The notes under the pieces: model-generated
Databases searched by the model: none
Seen by the model: the letters and a program-made list of their open reading frames with translations, nothing else
What the model was told of the DNA's origin: nothing
Assembly (NCBI GenBank): GCA_003554105.1
Contig: PWFQ01000018.1
Coordinates: forward strand, 58,683-122,682
Source: Clostridiaceae bacterium
Lineage (GTDB): Bacteria > Bacillota > Clostridia > Peptostreptococcales > T1SED10-28
DNA length: 64,000 bases
Direction: 5' to 3'
Shown here: piece after piece, positions 1-8,090 of the stretch
Position numbering within the stretch: position 1 is the first letter of the stretch
Layout: the number at the start of each line of letters is the position of its first letter
Program-made: the position numbers and the translations under genes

Positions 1-39
1 CACGTCCTGATTCTTGTTGTCGGAGTCCAGCTTCAACAT
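1..39 (-). CDS. 5' end of an unidentified gene (cut by window edge)
   Basis: Only thirteen codons are visible, starting MLKLDSDNKNQDV on the minus strand. A good ribosome site (GGGAGG, about 8 nt before the ATG) lies at roughly 47-53, so a real translation start is likely. The gene is divergent from the M23/bactofilin pair. The visible part is hydrophilic with no signal peptide. It is too short to assign to any family. Confidence 0.45.
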   Translation of the reverse strand, partial: MLKLDSDNKNQDV

Positions 40-180
40 ACTTTAACCTCCCGTGTCTTATAATGATTAATTCTAACACATTTTCACAAAGATGATAAGG
101 GATAATTTCTTTCCCCTTTATTTTTTGCCCCATCTATAGTATAATCAATTTTGACTTTTGATCGGAAAGGAGGAAAAACC

Positions 181-1164
181 ATGAAGAAACTGGAAAAAAT
201 AGAGGATTCAGGGCATATGAGAAATAAAGAAAAGAAGGTCTTTACACTCATGATGATTCCCCACTGGGATGCAAAGCCCAGGCGTTTTTCCCTAAGGCCC
301 GCAACAATTTTTGCCTGTACCGGGTTTCTTGTTTTTCTTCTGGTGATTCTTTCATTTCTTAGTACATACCTTTATAACCGTTCAGAGAACTACCGAAATG
401 CCTACATTGAATCAGAACGGGCTTATGTATTGTTAAAAGAAGATTACAAGCTTCAGGATCAGGAACTGATACGGCTCCATGAATATACCCGACTCGTGGA
501 AAACGAAGTCCGGGGTTTGGCGGACCTGCAAAAGGAAGTGCTGGATTTGGTGGGTCTTGATCCTAGGGAATATGCAAGCATTGAAGTCGCTCATCAGCCG
601 GTGACCCGTTCAGGAGGTCCTGCCGTTCTAGGCTTTCGGAGCAATGATGATTTTTCACCCATTGGGAACCCTACAGAATCCTTGCTGGATGCTTTAATCC
701 TGGAGCAGCGTAAACGAATGGAATCTTTGATCCCCGACTTGGAGGGGCAATTGGATTACTTGGAGGCACAACCGAATATCCTCCCCGCCGAGGGAAGAAT
801 TTCTTCCCCCTTCGGATATCGCCGCCATCCAATTACAGGACGAATGCATCACCACGACGGAATTGATATCGCGAACAGCTTCAATACACCCATTTATTCT
901 TCAGGAAGCGGAGTAGTCGCGTTCTCCGGATACCAGCCGGGGTACGGCAGAATGGTCATTATACAGCACGGATACGGCTATGAAAGCCTTTATGCCCATA
1001 ATCAGAGAAATGTGGTGTCCCAGGGAGAGCATGTTGAAAAGAATCAGTTAATTGCATATGTTGGAAGTTCAGGGTCAAGCACAGGTCCTCATGTCCATTT
1101 TGAGGTTCACCGGTACGGAAACCCCATTGATCCCTTGAGTCTTATTGATAATGGTAATGAGTAA
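181..1164 (+). CDS. Membrane-anchored M23 family peptidoglycan endopeptidase
   Basis: A 327-residue LytM/M23 protein expected to cut or bind peptidoglycan peptide bridges outside the membrane. One hydrophobic segment (about residues 41-64) anchors it. A stretch rich in charged residues (about 70-125) looks coiled-coil. The C-terminal zinc domain carries HDGID (His225, Asp229) and HVHFEV (His304, His306), so the metal site looks complete. An upstream in-frame TTG at 151 exists, but GGAGG at 169-173 sits just before the ATG at 181, which I take as the start. A TATAAT-like box is present at 140-145 without a clear -35. The bactofilin gene follows after 59 nt; this pairing is common in Firmicutes and suggests a joint role in cell shape or wall remodelling. 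Confidence 0.9.
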   Translation: MKKLEKIEDSGHMRNKEKKVFTLMMIPHWDAKPRRFSLRPATIFACTGFLVFLLVILSFLSTYLYNRSENYRNAYIESERAYVLLKEDYKLQDQELIRLHEYTRLVENEVRGLADLQKEVLDLVGLDPREYASIEVAHQPVTRSGGPAVLGFRSNDDFSPIGNPTESLLDALILEQRKRMESLIPDLEGQLDYLEAQPNILPAEGRISSPFGYRRHPITGRMHHHDGIDIANSFNTPIYSSGSGVVAFSGYQPGYGRMVIIQHGYGYESLYAHNQRNVVSQGEHVEKNQLIAYVGSSGSSTGPHVHFEVHRYGNPIDPLSLIDNGNE

Positions 1165-1223
1165 TGACACAGGGATAAGGATCCCGGAGAGAGTAAGACA
1201 AAATAACAAAAGAGGAGGTTCAC

Positions 1224-1658
1224 ATGTTTAATAAAAATAAGGATACAACGACGAAAGTATCATCTGCGGATTTTGATACCGTCATCGGCGAAAGCACACT
1301 CTTTGAAGGAAATATTAAAAGCACGGCATCCTTAAGAGTCGACGGAAAGGTTGTCGGAGATTTGATCACGGAAGGTGCTGTTCACATCGGAAAAACCGGG
1401 GAAGTTAATGGTAAAATAAAAGCACAACAGATTTATTTAGCGGGAAAAATCAAAGGAAACATTGAGGCAAAAGAGGTTCTCCGGATTACCTCCTCAGGAA
1501 AGCTTATGGGTGACGGGGATACAAAAACCCTTATCGTTGACGAGAATGGCGTGTTTGACGGAAAGTCAAAAATGTTGTCCTCCACAGATTCAAAGGATTC
1601 CTCTGCTTCCATCGATATAGAACCTCCACAGAAGACGAAACAGAAAAAAGAGTCATAA
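1224..1658 (+). CDS. Bactofilin (polymer-forming cytoskeletal protein)
   Basis: A 144-residue protein with the DUF583/bactofilin core (about residues 18-110). The core shows the repeating GKVVGDLITEG and GEVNGKI style turns of a right-handed beta-helix, which self-assembles into filaments at the membrane. The N-terminal tail and the lysine/serine-rich C-terminal tail (about 115-144) are low in complexity and probably disordered, as is usual for the family. GAGGAGG about 5 nt before the ATG fixes the start. The gene lies directly behind the M23 peptidase, in the arrangement in which bactofilins recruit wall hydrolases. A hairpin follows 50 nt after the stop. Confidence 0.92.
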   Translation: MFNKNKDTTTKVSSADFDTVIGESTLFEGNIKSTASLRVDGKVVGDLITEGAVHIGKTGEVNGKIKAQQIYLAGKIKGNIEAKEVLRITSSGKLMGDGDTKTLIVDENGVFDGKSKMLSSTDSKDSSASIDIEPPQKTKQKKES

Positions 1659-1708
1659 TCCCTTCATCATTTCAAAGAAATATCACAAAGGACTATCATA
1701 TACAATAG

Positions 1709-1743
1709 AAAAAGTGGTGATCTCTATGGGATCACCACTTTTA
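1709..1743. terminator. Bidirectional hairpin terminator
   Basis: AAAGTGGTGAT and ATCACCACTT form a near-perfect stem flanked by A and T runs. It lies between the convergent bactofilin and lipid kinase genes and overlaps the stop codon of the latter. Confidence 0.85.
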
Positions 1744-2614
1744 TTGACTGAGGAAATATATCAATCTTCACCGGAGTTTTCCCCAAATACTCACCGTCTA
1801 TATCGATTTCCATTTCAGGGTTTCCTTTAATCTCCACCCCTCTGACTTTTTTATAAATAATTTTTGGATGTCCCAGATGATATCCGCCGAGGGCACGGAC
1901 AAAAAGGTTCAAGAACTCACCCGCCGGCATTTTTTCCACAATCAGCAGATCCATTTTTCCATCATTAATTTCCGCCCTTTTCATCAGATGGCGAAATCCT
2001 CCGACATATTTGGTGTTGGCAACAAGAAAAAACAGGGCTTCGCAGGTGTTTTCCTCCTCCTCCACTTTATAAGTAAGTTCCACCGCTTTGAAGATTTGCC
2101 TTGGAACTTCTCTGGCCCCTTCAAGAAAATACGCCGTCTTGCCGAGCAGAGTCTTTGTTTCACAGGATACATTATGGGCGACTTCAGTTATGGTTCCCCC
2201 TGCTGCAACATTGATGAAATAGCGGTCGTTTGCTTTTCCTACATCCGTCATAACTGTACGGCCTCTATTGATCATCTCGTAGAATTCCTTAACTCTTCGT
2301 GGGATTTGAAGATACGTTCCATAGTCGTTAACTGTACCGGTGGGATAAATCGCAAGAGTTGGTCTTCTGTCGTTTTTCATAAGACCGTTCACCACCTCGT
2401 TTAACGTGCCGTCTCCCCCCACTGCAATCAAAAGATCCACATTTTTCAATGCACTTTTTTCACTAAGAATCTCTCCATGACCTTTCTTTTCCGTATAAAT
2501 GATTTCAACCTGATGTCCATCTTCAGACAGCAGGTGTTTCAATTCCTTGATATTCTCCTGTAATTTCTGTTTTCCAGAACTTGGATTACAAATGATTTCA
2601 ATCATTTTCCCCAT
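1724..2614 (-). CDS. YegS/BmrU-type lipid (diacylglycerol) kinase
   Basis: A 296-residue member of the diacylglycerol kinase catalytic family, which phosphorylates lipids such as diacylglycerol at the membrane. The N-terminal half shows the nucleotide-binding signature VGGDGTLNEVVNGL (GGDGT at 66-70) and NPSSGK near residue 10. YPTGTVNDYG matches the conserved GT-NDF-like segment. The C-terminal half contains the beta-rich lid with IDGE near the end. GGGGGATC about 8 nt before the ATG supports the start; an in-frame Met at codon 4 is possible. B. subtilis BmrU is encoded near the Bmr transporter. Here the next gene upstream is a divergent BmrCD-like ABC exporter, which is suggestive but not proof of linkage. 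Confidence 0.88.
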   Translation of the reverse strand: MGKMIEIICNPSSGKQKLQENIKELKHLLSEDGHQVEIIYTEKKGHGEILSEKSALKNVDLLIAVGGDGTLNEVVNGLMKNDRRPTLAIYPTGTVNDYGTYLQIPRRVKEFYEMINRGRTVMTDVGKANDRYFINVAAGGTITEVAHNVSCETKTLLGKTAYFLEGAREVPRQIFKAVELTYKVEEEENTCEALFFLVANTKYVGGFRHLMKRAEINDGKMDLLIVEKMPAGEFLNLFVRALGGYHLGHPKIIYKKVRGVEIKGNPEMEIDIDGEYLGKTPVKIDIFPQSIKVVIP

Positions 2615-2685
2615 ACAGATCCCCCCTTTTGTCTTTTTTACTCATACCCAGTTTTTCATTCTACTATCAATTGGTTTCCCCCCCC

Positions 2686-2714
2686 TTGTTTTCATCCATC
2701 GCCTGGTATACAAT
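2686..2714 (+). promoter_or_regulatory. Probable promoter of the ABC exporter operon
   Basis: TTGTTT (2686-2691) and TACAAT (2709-2714) are separated by 17 bp and sit about 40 nt before the first ABC gene. AATAGT (2712-2717) and a downstream ACTATT form a loose dyad in the leader that could be an operator. Confidence 0.5.
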
Positions 2715-2755
2715 AGTATTTATTTAGTGCATCAAACTATTCGGAGGTGACATCA

Positions 2756-4510
2756 TTGATTGAGAACTTTAAAACTCTCAAATACTTTTTTATTGAACAT
2801 AAATGGGCCTATATCCTTGGCGTGGTATGGCTAATTTTTGTGGACTTATTGCAGCTTCTTCTTCCTGAAATTCTTCGACGGTTCACCGACGATTTACAGG
2901 CAAACGTCCTGGGATCTCAGGAAATTTTCCGTTACGGGCTGTATGTATTGATTATCGGATTTCTCCTGGCGTTTTTTCGATTTTTGTGGCGGATCTATAT
3001 TATCGGCACATCGAAGAAACTGGAGTTTGAGCTGAGAAACAAACTTTTTTCTCATCTCCTGACCCTCTCCACCAATTATTTTAATAAAAGTAAAACCGGT
3101 GACCTGATGGCGCATGCAACAAATGATATCAATGCAGTGAGGGCAGCTCTCGGTCCGGGGATTGTCATGATTATCGATGCAATTTTCATCACAATTATCG
3201 CCACAACAATGATGTTTCTCACCACCGACGTGAGACTCACATTTTTAGCACTTTTACCTCTACCCTTTTTAGCTTTTTCCGCATTACGTTTCGGGAAAAC
3301 AATTAATCAACGTTTCCGCATGGTTCAGGAATCCTTTTCTTCACTGACGGAGACTGTGCAGGAGAATCTTTCCGGAATTCGTGTGGTCAAAACCTTTGTT
3401 CAAGAAGAACCTGAAATTCAAAAGTTCGCTGAAAAGAATCAAAATGTGTTTAATAAACAAATGCATTTGATCCGAATCTTTGGTCTGTTCCAACCCCTGA
3501 TCTTTTTTATTTCCTCTCTCAGCTATCTTATTGTGATCGTATACGGAGGAAGTCTTGTAATAAACCGCCATATTTCTCTGGGAGATTTTATTGCCTTCAG
3601 TACCTATCTTGCTCTTCTAATCTGGCCAATGATGGCTGCAGGCTGGGTTGTCAATATGCTTCAGCGTGGTTCGGCATCTATGGCAAGGATTAACACCATC
3701 CTCTCCCAGGAACCGGAAATCATTGATGGGGAGGATGCAGTGGAGCTTCCTGAAATCCGTGGAGATGTTCGTTTTGACAATGTCTCTTTTAAATTTCCCG
3801 ATTCTCAGGAGTATGCCTTAAAAAATGTGAATTTGGAAATACCGTCAGGATCAACCTTGGGAGTCATTGGACGAACCGGAAGTGGAAAGAGTACGGTTGC
3901 AAGTCTCCTTCTGCATCTTTTTGAAACGAATGAGGGTACCATCACCATCGATGATAAGCCCATCGAAACCATTAAAATTCGATCCTTGAGAGATCATATC
4001 GGATATGTGGATCAGGACAGCTTTCTTTTCTCAACCACCATTGCAAAGAATATTGCCTTCGGTGTCGATGAAGCGTCGGAAGATGAAATCCGGCGGGTTG
4101 CAAAGATTGCTCAGGTCCATGAAAACATCGTGGATTTTCCCAAAGGCTATGAAACCTTTGTGGGAGAAAGAGGTGTCACCCTTTCCGGAGGTCAAAAGCA
4201 AAGAATCTCCATCGCACGGGCATTGATTAAAAATCCGCAAATCCTGATTCTCGATGATTCTCTTTCAGCAGTCGATACTGATACAGAAGAAAAAATTCTC
4301 CATCATCTATCGGCGGAAATGAAGGACAAAACCAGTATCGTTATCGCCCATCGAATTTCAACCATCAAAGACTGTGACAATATCGTCGTGATCGATGAAG
4401 GCGAAGTCATTGAGGAAGGTACACACGAAGAGCTGATTAACCGGCGGGGTTTATATACCCGACTGTATGAAAAACAACTGCTGGAAGAAGAAATTTCCGG
4501 TGAAGAATAA
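2756..4510 (+). CDS. ABC exporter half-transporter, degenerate-site subunit (BmrC/YheI-like)
   Basis: A 584-residue fusion of a six-helix membrane domain (about 1-310) and an ATPase domain (about 335-584), in the class of multidrug or lipid exporters. Its length matches B. subtilis BmrC (585). Walker A is GRTGSGKST, the signature is LSGGQ and the switch is IAHR. Walker B reads LILDDS, with Asp in place of the catalytic Glu; this marks the non-catalytic ATP site of heterodimeric exporters. An in-frame GTG at 2747 belongs to the GGAGGTGA ribosome site, so I place the start at the TTG at 2756. The partner gene follows after 12 nt. The substrate is unknown. Confidence 0.93.
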   Translation: MIENFKTLKYFFIEHKWAYILGVVWLIFVDLLQLLLPEILRRFTDDLQANVLGSQEIFRYGLYVLIIGFLLAFFRFLWRIYIIGTSKKLEFELRNKLFSHLLTLSTNYFNKSKTGDLMAHATNDINAVRAALGPGIVMIIDAIFITIIATTMMFLTTDVRLTFLALLPLPFLAFSALRFGKTINQRFRMVQESFSSLTETVQENLSGIRVVKTFVQEEPEIQKFAEKNQNVFNKQMHLIRIFGLFQPLIFFISSLSYLIVIVYGGSLVINRHISLGDFIAFSTYLALLIWPMMAAGWVVNMLQRGSASMARINTILSQEPEIIDGEDAVELPEIRGDVRFDNVSFKFPDSQEYALKNVNLEIPSGSTLGVIGRTGSGKSTVASLLLHLFETNEGTITIDDKPIETIKIRSLRDHIGYVDQDSFLFSTTIAKNIAFGVDEASEDEIRRVAKIAQVHENIVDFPKGYETFVGERGVTLSGGQKQRISIARALIKNPQILILDDSLSAVDTDTEEKILHHLSAEMKDKTSIVIAHRISTIKDCDNIVVIDEGEVIEEGTHEELINRRGLYTRLYEKQLLEEEISGEE

Positions 4511-4522
4511 GGAGGTGACCAA

Positions 4523-6568
4523 ATGAGTGATTATCATCAAGAAGAAACCCTGGGAAAGGCCTATGATTCCAACTTAATGAAACGATTACTGGGTTATGCC
4601 AGACCTTATTGGAAAGCGATACTCTTTTGTATCATCCTCCTGATCTTTATCGCGGGGGTGGAACTTGCTCGACCCTATTTTATGCAAGTGGCCATCGACG
4701 AACATATCAATGTTTATGATCGTCCCCTTTATGTATACGATGAAAAGGTTGAAGAGGATGCAGTGTATTTCGAAAACCGTTATTATTCCATTGAAGAAAT
4801 CGGTGATCCGGTTGACAAAGCTCAGCTTCTGAGGATTGACGGCGAGATTTTTCTAATCCATCAGTATCTTGGCAATGTGGATCTTTCTGAAGATGTTCGC
4901 TTCCTTGATGATGAACGGATCGAATATCTGGGAGAGGAAGTAGAAGCCCGACTTCTTAACGATGATGAAATAAGGGATTTCCGCGCAAGGGATATTTCCA
5001 GTCTTTATCGTATAGGAATCATCTTCTTCGGTCTCATTTTTTCCGCTTTTTTCCTTAACTATCTACAGGTCTATATTCTCAACTATTATAGCAATCAAAT
5101 CATCTATAATATCCGCCAACAGCTCTTTAGCCATGTAGAGAATATGTCCCTGCAATTTTTCGATAAAAACCCTGTAGGAAGACTGGTTACCAGGATCACC
5201 AATGATACGGAAACACTGCATCAGATGTATACCGATGTTCTGGTGAACCTTTTTAAGGATATCTTTATTCTGCTGGGTGTCGTAATTGTCATGCTGGTTA
5301 TGAGTTTCCGCTTAGCATTATTATCCTTCTTAGTCCTCCCTGTACTTCTTCTGTCATCGTATTTATTTCGAATGAAGGTCCGGGAGGCATATCGGGATGT
5401 TCGTCTGAGGCTTGCACGGATTAACTCCTATTTGAGCGAAAATTTCACAGGCATGAAGACTATTCATACCTTCAAACGGGAAGTTCAACAATTTACGCAG
5501 TTTAATAAAATCAATGAAGAGTTGTTAGCTGCCAATAAGCGGGAGGTTTTCATTTTTGCCGTTTACCGTCCTTCAATGGAAATCATTCGTTCTCTGGGAA
5601 TCGCAATAATTATCTGGTACGGTGGAGGACAGGTGGTCCAGGGAAACATTCAATTCGGTATCCTCTTTGCTTTTGTCAATTATATCAAGCAGTTTTTCCA
5701 GCCCATTAACAATTTGACTGAGAAATACAATATCCTGCAGTCCTCCATGGCTTCTTCTGAGAGGATTTTCAAACTGCTGGATACGGAATCCACGATTGAA
5801 AACCCAGAGAATCCCAAGCCGTTGCAGAATTTTTCAGGTAATATCGAGTTTAAAAATGTCTGGTTTGCTTATAATGATGAGGATTGGGTCTTGAAGGATG
5901 TCAGCTTTAAAATCCGCCCCGGAGAATCCATCGCCTTTGTAGGAGCTACAGGAGCAGGGAAATCATCGATCATCAACCTTATGGCAAGATTCTACGATAT
6001 CCAAAAGGGGGAAATCCTGATCGACGGAGTGAACATTAAAGATCTTTCAATCTCGGATCTTCGGGAGAACATTGGTATTGTCCTGCAGGACGTATTTATG
6101 TTTGCAGGGGACATCAAGGGAAATATATCATTAAACAATCCTGAGATTTCAAAAGATAAAGTCACGGAGATCGCCCGTTATGTCAATCTCCATCGTTTCA
6201 TCGATCGCCTGCCGGGGAAATACGACGAGCCGGTGATGGAAAGAGGGGCAACTCTCTCCGCAGGACAAAAGCAGCTTTTAGCCTTTGCAAGGGCTTTAGC
6301 CTTTGATCCGAAGGTGCTGGTTCTTGATGAAGCCACCTCGAATATCGATACGGAAACGGAAGAATTGATTCAGGATGCAATGGAAAAAATGATCCGCGGA
6401 AAGACTACGATTGCAATCGCTCATCGCCTCTCCACGATCCAGAGTTGTGACAAGATCATAGTCCTCCATAAGGGTCGGATCAAGGAAATGGGAAATCACA
6501 ATGAGCTTCTGAATTTAAAAGGAATGTATCATAATCTGTACCAGCTTCAATACAAAGACACATTATAA
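4523..6568 (+). CDS. ABC exporter half-transporter, catalytic subunit (BmrD/YheH-like)
   Basis: A 681-residue partner of the preceding protein, close to the length of B. subtilis BmrD (673). The first two membrane helices are separated by an acidic insertion of about 100 residues (about 55-160) predicted to lie outside the cell, a feature of the BmrD side. The ATPase domain has Walker A GATGAGKSS, canonical Walker B VLVLDEATS with the catalytic Glu, and IAHR. Its signature motif is LSAGQ rather than LSGGQ. In the heterodimer this altered signature faces the degenerate Walker B of BmrC, while the intact Glu pairs with the partner's LSGGQ. AAGGAGGTGA precedes the ATG. Translation is probably coupled to the upstream gene. 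Confidence 0.93.
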   Translation: MSDYHQEETLGKAYDSNLMKRLLGYARPYWKAILFCIILLIFIAGVELARPYFMQVAIDEHINVYDRPLYVYDEKVEEDAVYFENRYYSIEEIGDPVDKAQLLRIDGEIFLIHQYLGNVDLSEDVRFLDDERIEYLGEEVEARLLNDDEIRDFRARDISSLYRIGIIFFGLIFSAFFLNYLQVYILNYYSNQIIYNIRQQLFSHVENMSLQFFDKNPVGRLVTRITNDTETLHQMYTDVLVNLFKDIFILLGVVIVMLVMSFRLALLSFLVLPVLLLSSYLFRMKVREAYRDVRLRLARINSYLSENFTGMKTIHTFKREVQQFTQFNKINEELLAANKREVFIFAVYRPSMEIIRSLGIAIIIWYGGGQVVQGNIQFGILFAFVNYIKQFFQPINNLTEKYNILQSSMASSERIFKLLDTESTIENPENPKPLQNFSGNIEFKNVWFAYNDEDWVLKDVSFKIRPGESIAFVGATGAGKSSIINLMARFYDIQKGEILIDGVNIKDLSISDLRENIGIVLQDVFMFAGDIKGNISLNNPEISKDKVTEIARYVNLHRFIDRLPGKYDEPVMERGATLSAGQKQLLAFARALAFDPKVLVLDEATSNIDTETEELIQDAMEKMIRGKTTIAIAHRLSTIQSCDKIIVLHKGRIKEMGNHNELLNLKGMYHNLYQLQYKDTL

Positions 6569-6588
6569 GAAAAGGATCATCTGCACTC

Positions 6589-6618
6589 GCAAAAGAGGAC
6601 CTGACGGTCCTCTTTTGC
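6589..6618 (+). terminator. Hairpin after the ABC exporter operon
   Basis: GCAAAAGAGGACC and GGTCCTCTTTTGC form a perfect 13-bp stem with loop TGAC, 20 nt after the bmrD-like stop. The U-run lies partly inside the stem. Confidence 0.75.
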
Positions 6619-6644
6619 ATGATTTTATAATTGTATTGCAAAAC

Positions 6645-6675
6645 AAAAGAATCCTCTTTCAAGGATTCTTTTTTA
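6645..6675. terminator. Second hairpin, probably bidirectional
   Basis: AAAAGAATCCT and AGGATTCTTTT flank a six-base loop and are followed by T residues. It backs up the first hairpin and also lies just beyond the end of the minus-strand cysteine-rich gene. Confidence 0.75.
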
Positions 6676-6704
6676 TAGCACGTGATTTGGGAGGCTTTTT
6701 CAAC

Positions 6705-6845
6705 CTAGTTTTCTTGTTTCAGTTTTCTTTCATACATGTCACACTCTTCCAGAGTACATGTATTTGCAACACAGTGGATACATGTGATTGCTCCACAGTC
6801 TTTTCTCTCTTCAACTTTCGGTAAATGTTTTCTTTGGTTTCTCAT
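6705..6845 (-). CDS. Small cysteine-rich protein, function unknown
   Basis: A 46-residue protein beginning MRNQRKHLPKVEERKDCGAI. The ATG at 6845 is preceded by AAGGAGTGATCCC, a clear ribosome site; the longer frame up to 6896 has none. Five cysteines cluster in the C-terminal half (C-x4-C-x2-C-x4-C-x4-C), with one His in the CIHC pair. This suggests a small zinc or Fe-S knuckle, or a disulfide knot. It resembles small DUF1540-like metal-binding proteins of Clostridia in style, but I cannot confirm the family. The gene stands alone between two terminators and an AT-rich region. Confidence 0.65.
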   Translation of the reverse strand: MRNQRKHLPKVEERKDCGAITCIHCVANTCTLEECDMYERKLKQEN

Positions 6846-7175
6846 GGGATCACTCCTTCTTAATTTGTTTGTAGGTTTATTATAACAACCATGCATTTGT
6901 TTGTCAAATGATTTTTTATTTTTTTTTAATTCTTATAACCATAGTTACCCTGCATAATTTACTTTAAACAATTATTTTTAAATCTTCCTAAAAGCATTGT
7001 TTTTACAAGGTTATACCTGTGATTCTACTGGATTGTTAATATTTAACGAAATAAGATTTTTGCAATATTTTGTTTTCAACTTGCATAAATTACAAACTTT
7101 CGTTTTTTCTTGTGCTCTATTGCTCCTTTCAGTATACTAATAAAGAGCGCTAGTCTTTCTGAAAGGAGTTTTATA
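6846..7175. other. AT-rich divergent intergenic region
   Basis: About 330 nt without a supported gene, strongly AT-rich at 6900-7090 with homopolymer T and A tracts that may be bent DNA or UP elements. It carries the promoter at 7110-7138 for the PHP phosphatase. No convincing structured RNA or repeat was seen. Confidence 0.6.
7110..7138 (+). promoter_or_regulatory. Probable promoter of the PHP phosphatase gene
   Basis: TTGTGC (7110-7115) and TATACT (7133-7138) are 17 bp apart and end about 37 nt before the ATG at 7176. Confidence 0.6.
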
Positions 7176-7988
7176 ATGTATGACAGTCATGTTCACTCCG
7201 GATTCTCTCCGGATTCAAAAGCTACTATGGGAAACATCGCCAAAAATGCATTAAATAAATCACTTATTTCTCTCTGCTTTACCGATCATTATGATCTGGA
7301 TTATGATGGCAGGGGGATAGGGAATGATCTTGTTTTTTCCATCGAGGATCATCAAAGAGCGATCGATGAACTTAACAAGGAGTTTGAGCCGGATCTTACT
7401 CTGCTAAAAGGCATTGAGTTAGGCCTGCAACCCCATTTGTCGGAAAAGTACAAGCTTCTTCTTGCATCCCATGAATTTGATTACGTTATCGGCAGTCTGC
7501 ACACAGCGGACCGGGAAGATCTTTACCTTGGAAACTTTTTCGATTCAAGATCCCAGGAAGAGGCCTATAAAGACTATTTTCTTGATTATCTTTCTGCTAT
7601 CGAAAACTTCGACCAATTCCATGTTTTGGGACATTTGGATGTCATTAAGCGCTACGGTCCTTATGAAGAGATTCTGCCTCTCCACCACTACCGGAAAGAA
7701 GCAGAGGATGTTTTAAGAGCTTTGATTGAAATGGGTAAAGGTCTGGAAGTCAACACATCAGGAATCGGCTACGGGTTGGGAGATTTCCATCCTTCAAGGG
7801 ATCTTCTCACACTCTATTATGAATTAGGTGGAGAAATTGTGACTCTCGGATCTGATTCTCATACAGAGGACGGTACCGGAGCATACTTCAAGGAAGCACT
7901 TATCACATTAAAGGACATCGGTTTTACCCATTTTATGCATTTCGAAAAGGGAAAAGCAATCGCTCATTCCATCGGTGATTTTCTTTAA
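7176..7988 (+). CDS. PHP-domain phosphatase, histidinol-phosphatase (HisJ/HisK) type
   Basis: A 270-residue PHP metallophosphoesterase of the length and motif pattern of histidinol-phosphate phosphatases. It opens MYDSHVHSGFSPDS (His5, His7 metal ligands), followed by CFTDHYD, GIELG, a GHLDVIKRYG segment and LGSDSH near the C-terminus; these supply the trinuclear metal site. GAAAGGAGTT before the ATG at 7176 fixes the start; the open frame extends 22 codons further upstream through the promoter. No other histidine biosynthesis gene is nearby, so the substrate may be histidinol phosphate or another small phosphomonoester. The gene is monocistronic, ending in a strong hairpin. Confidence 0.85.
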   Translation: MYDSHVHSGFSPDSKATMGNIAKNALNKSLISLCFTDHYDLDYDGRGIGNDLVFSIEDHQRAIDELNKEFEPDLTLLKGIELGLQPHLSEKYKLLLASHEFDYVIGSLHTADREDLYLGNFFDSRSQEEAYKDYFLDYLSAIENFDQFHVLGHLDVIKRYGPYEEILPLHHYRKEAEDVLRALIEMGKGLEVNTSGIGYGLGDFHPSRDLLTLYYELGGEIVTLGSDSHTEDGTGAYFKEALITLKDIGFTHFMHFEKGKAIAHSIGDFL

Positions 7989-8011
7989 AATGCTATCGGT
8001 AATTACCATTC

Positions 8012-8060
8012 AAAAAAAGCAAGGAATGCAGGAGCGTTTTCCTGTCAATCCTTGCTTTTC
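8012..8060. terminator. Bidirectional terminator
   Basis: AAAAGCAAGGA (8015-8025) pairs with TCCTTGCTTTT (8049-8059), and CAGGA with TCCTG inside it. The hairpin lies between the convergent PHP phosphatase and polX genes. Confidence 0.85.
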
Positions 8061-8090
8061 CTGACTTCACAGATGATTTTTGCGTTTGTT

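Noticed and set aside
1868..2404. Plus-strand 178-codon frame
   Set aside because: Antisense to the lipid kinase gene, no ribosome site, no recognisable domain.
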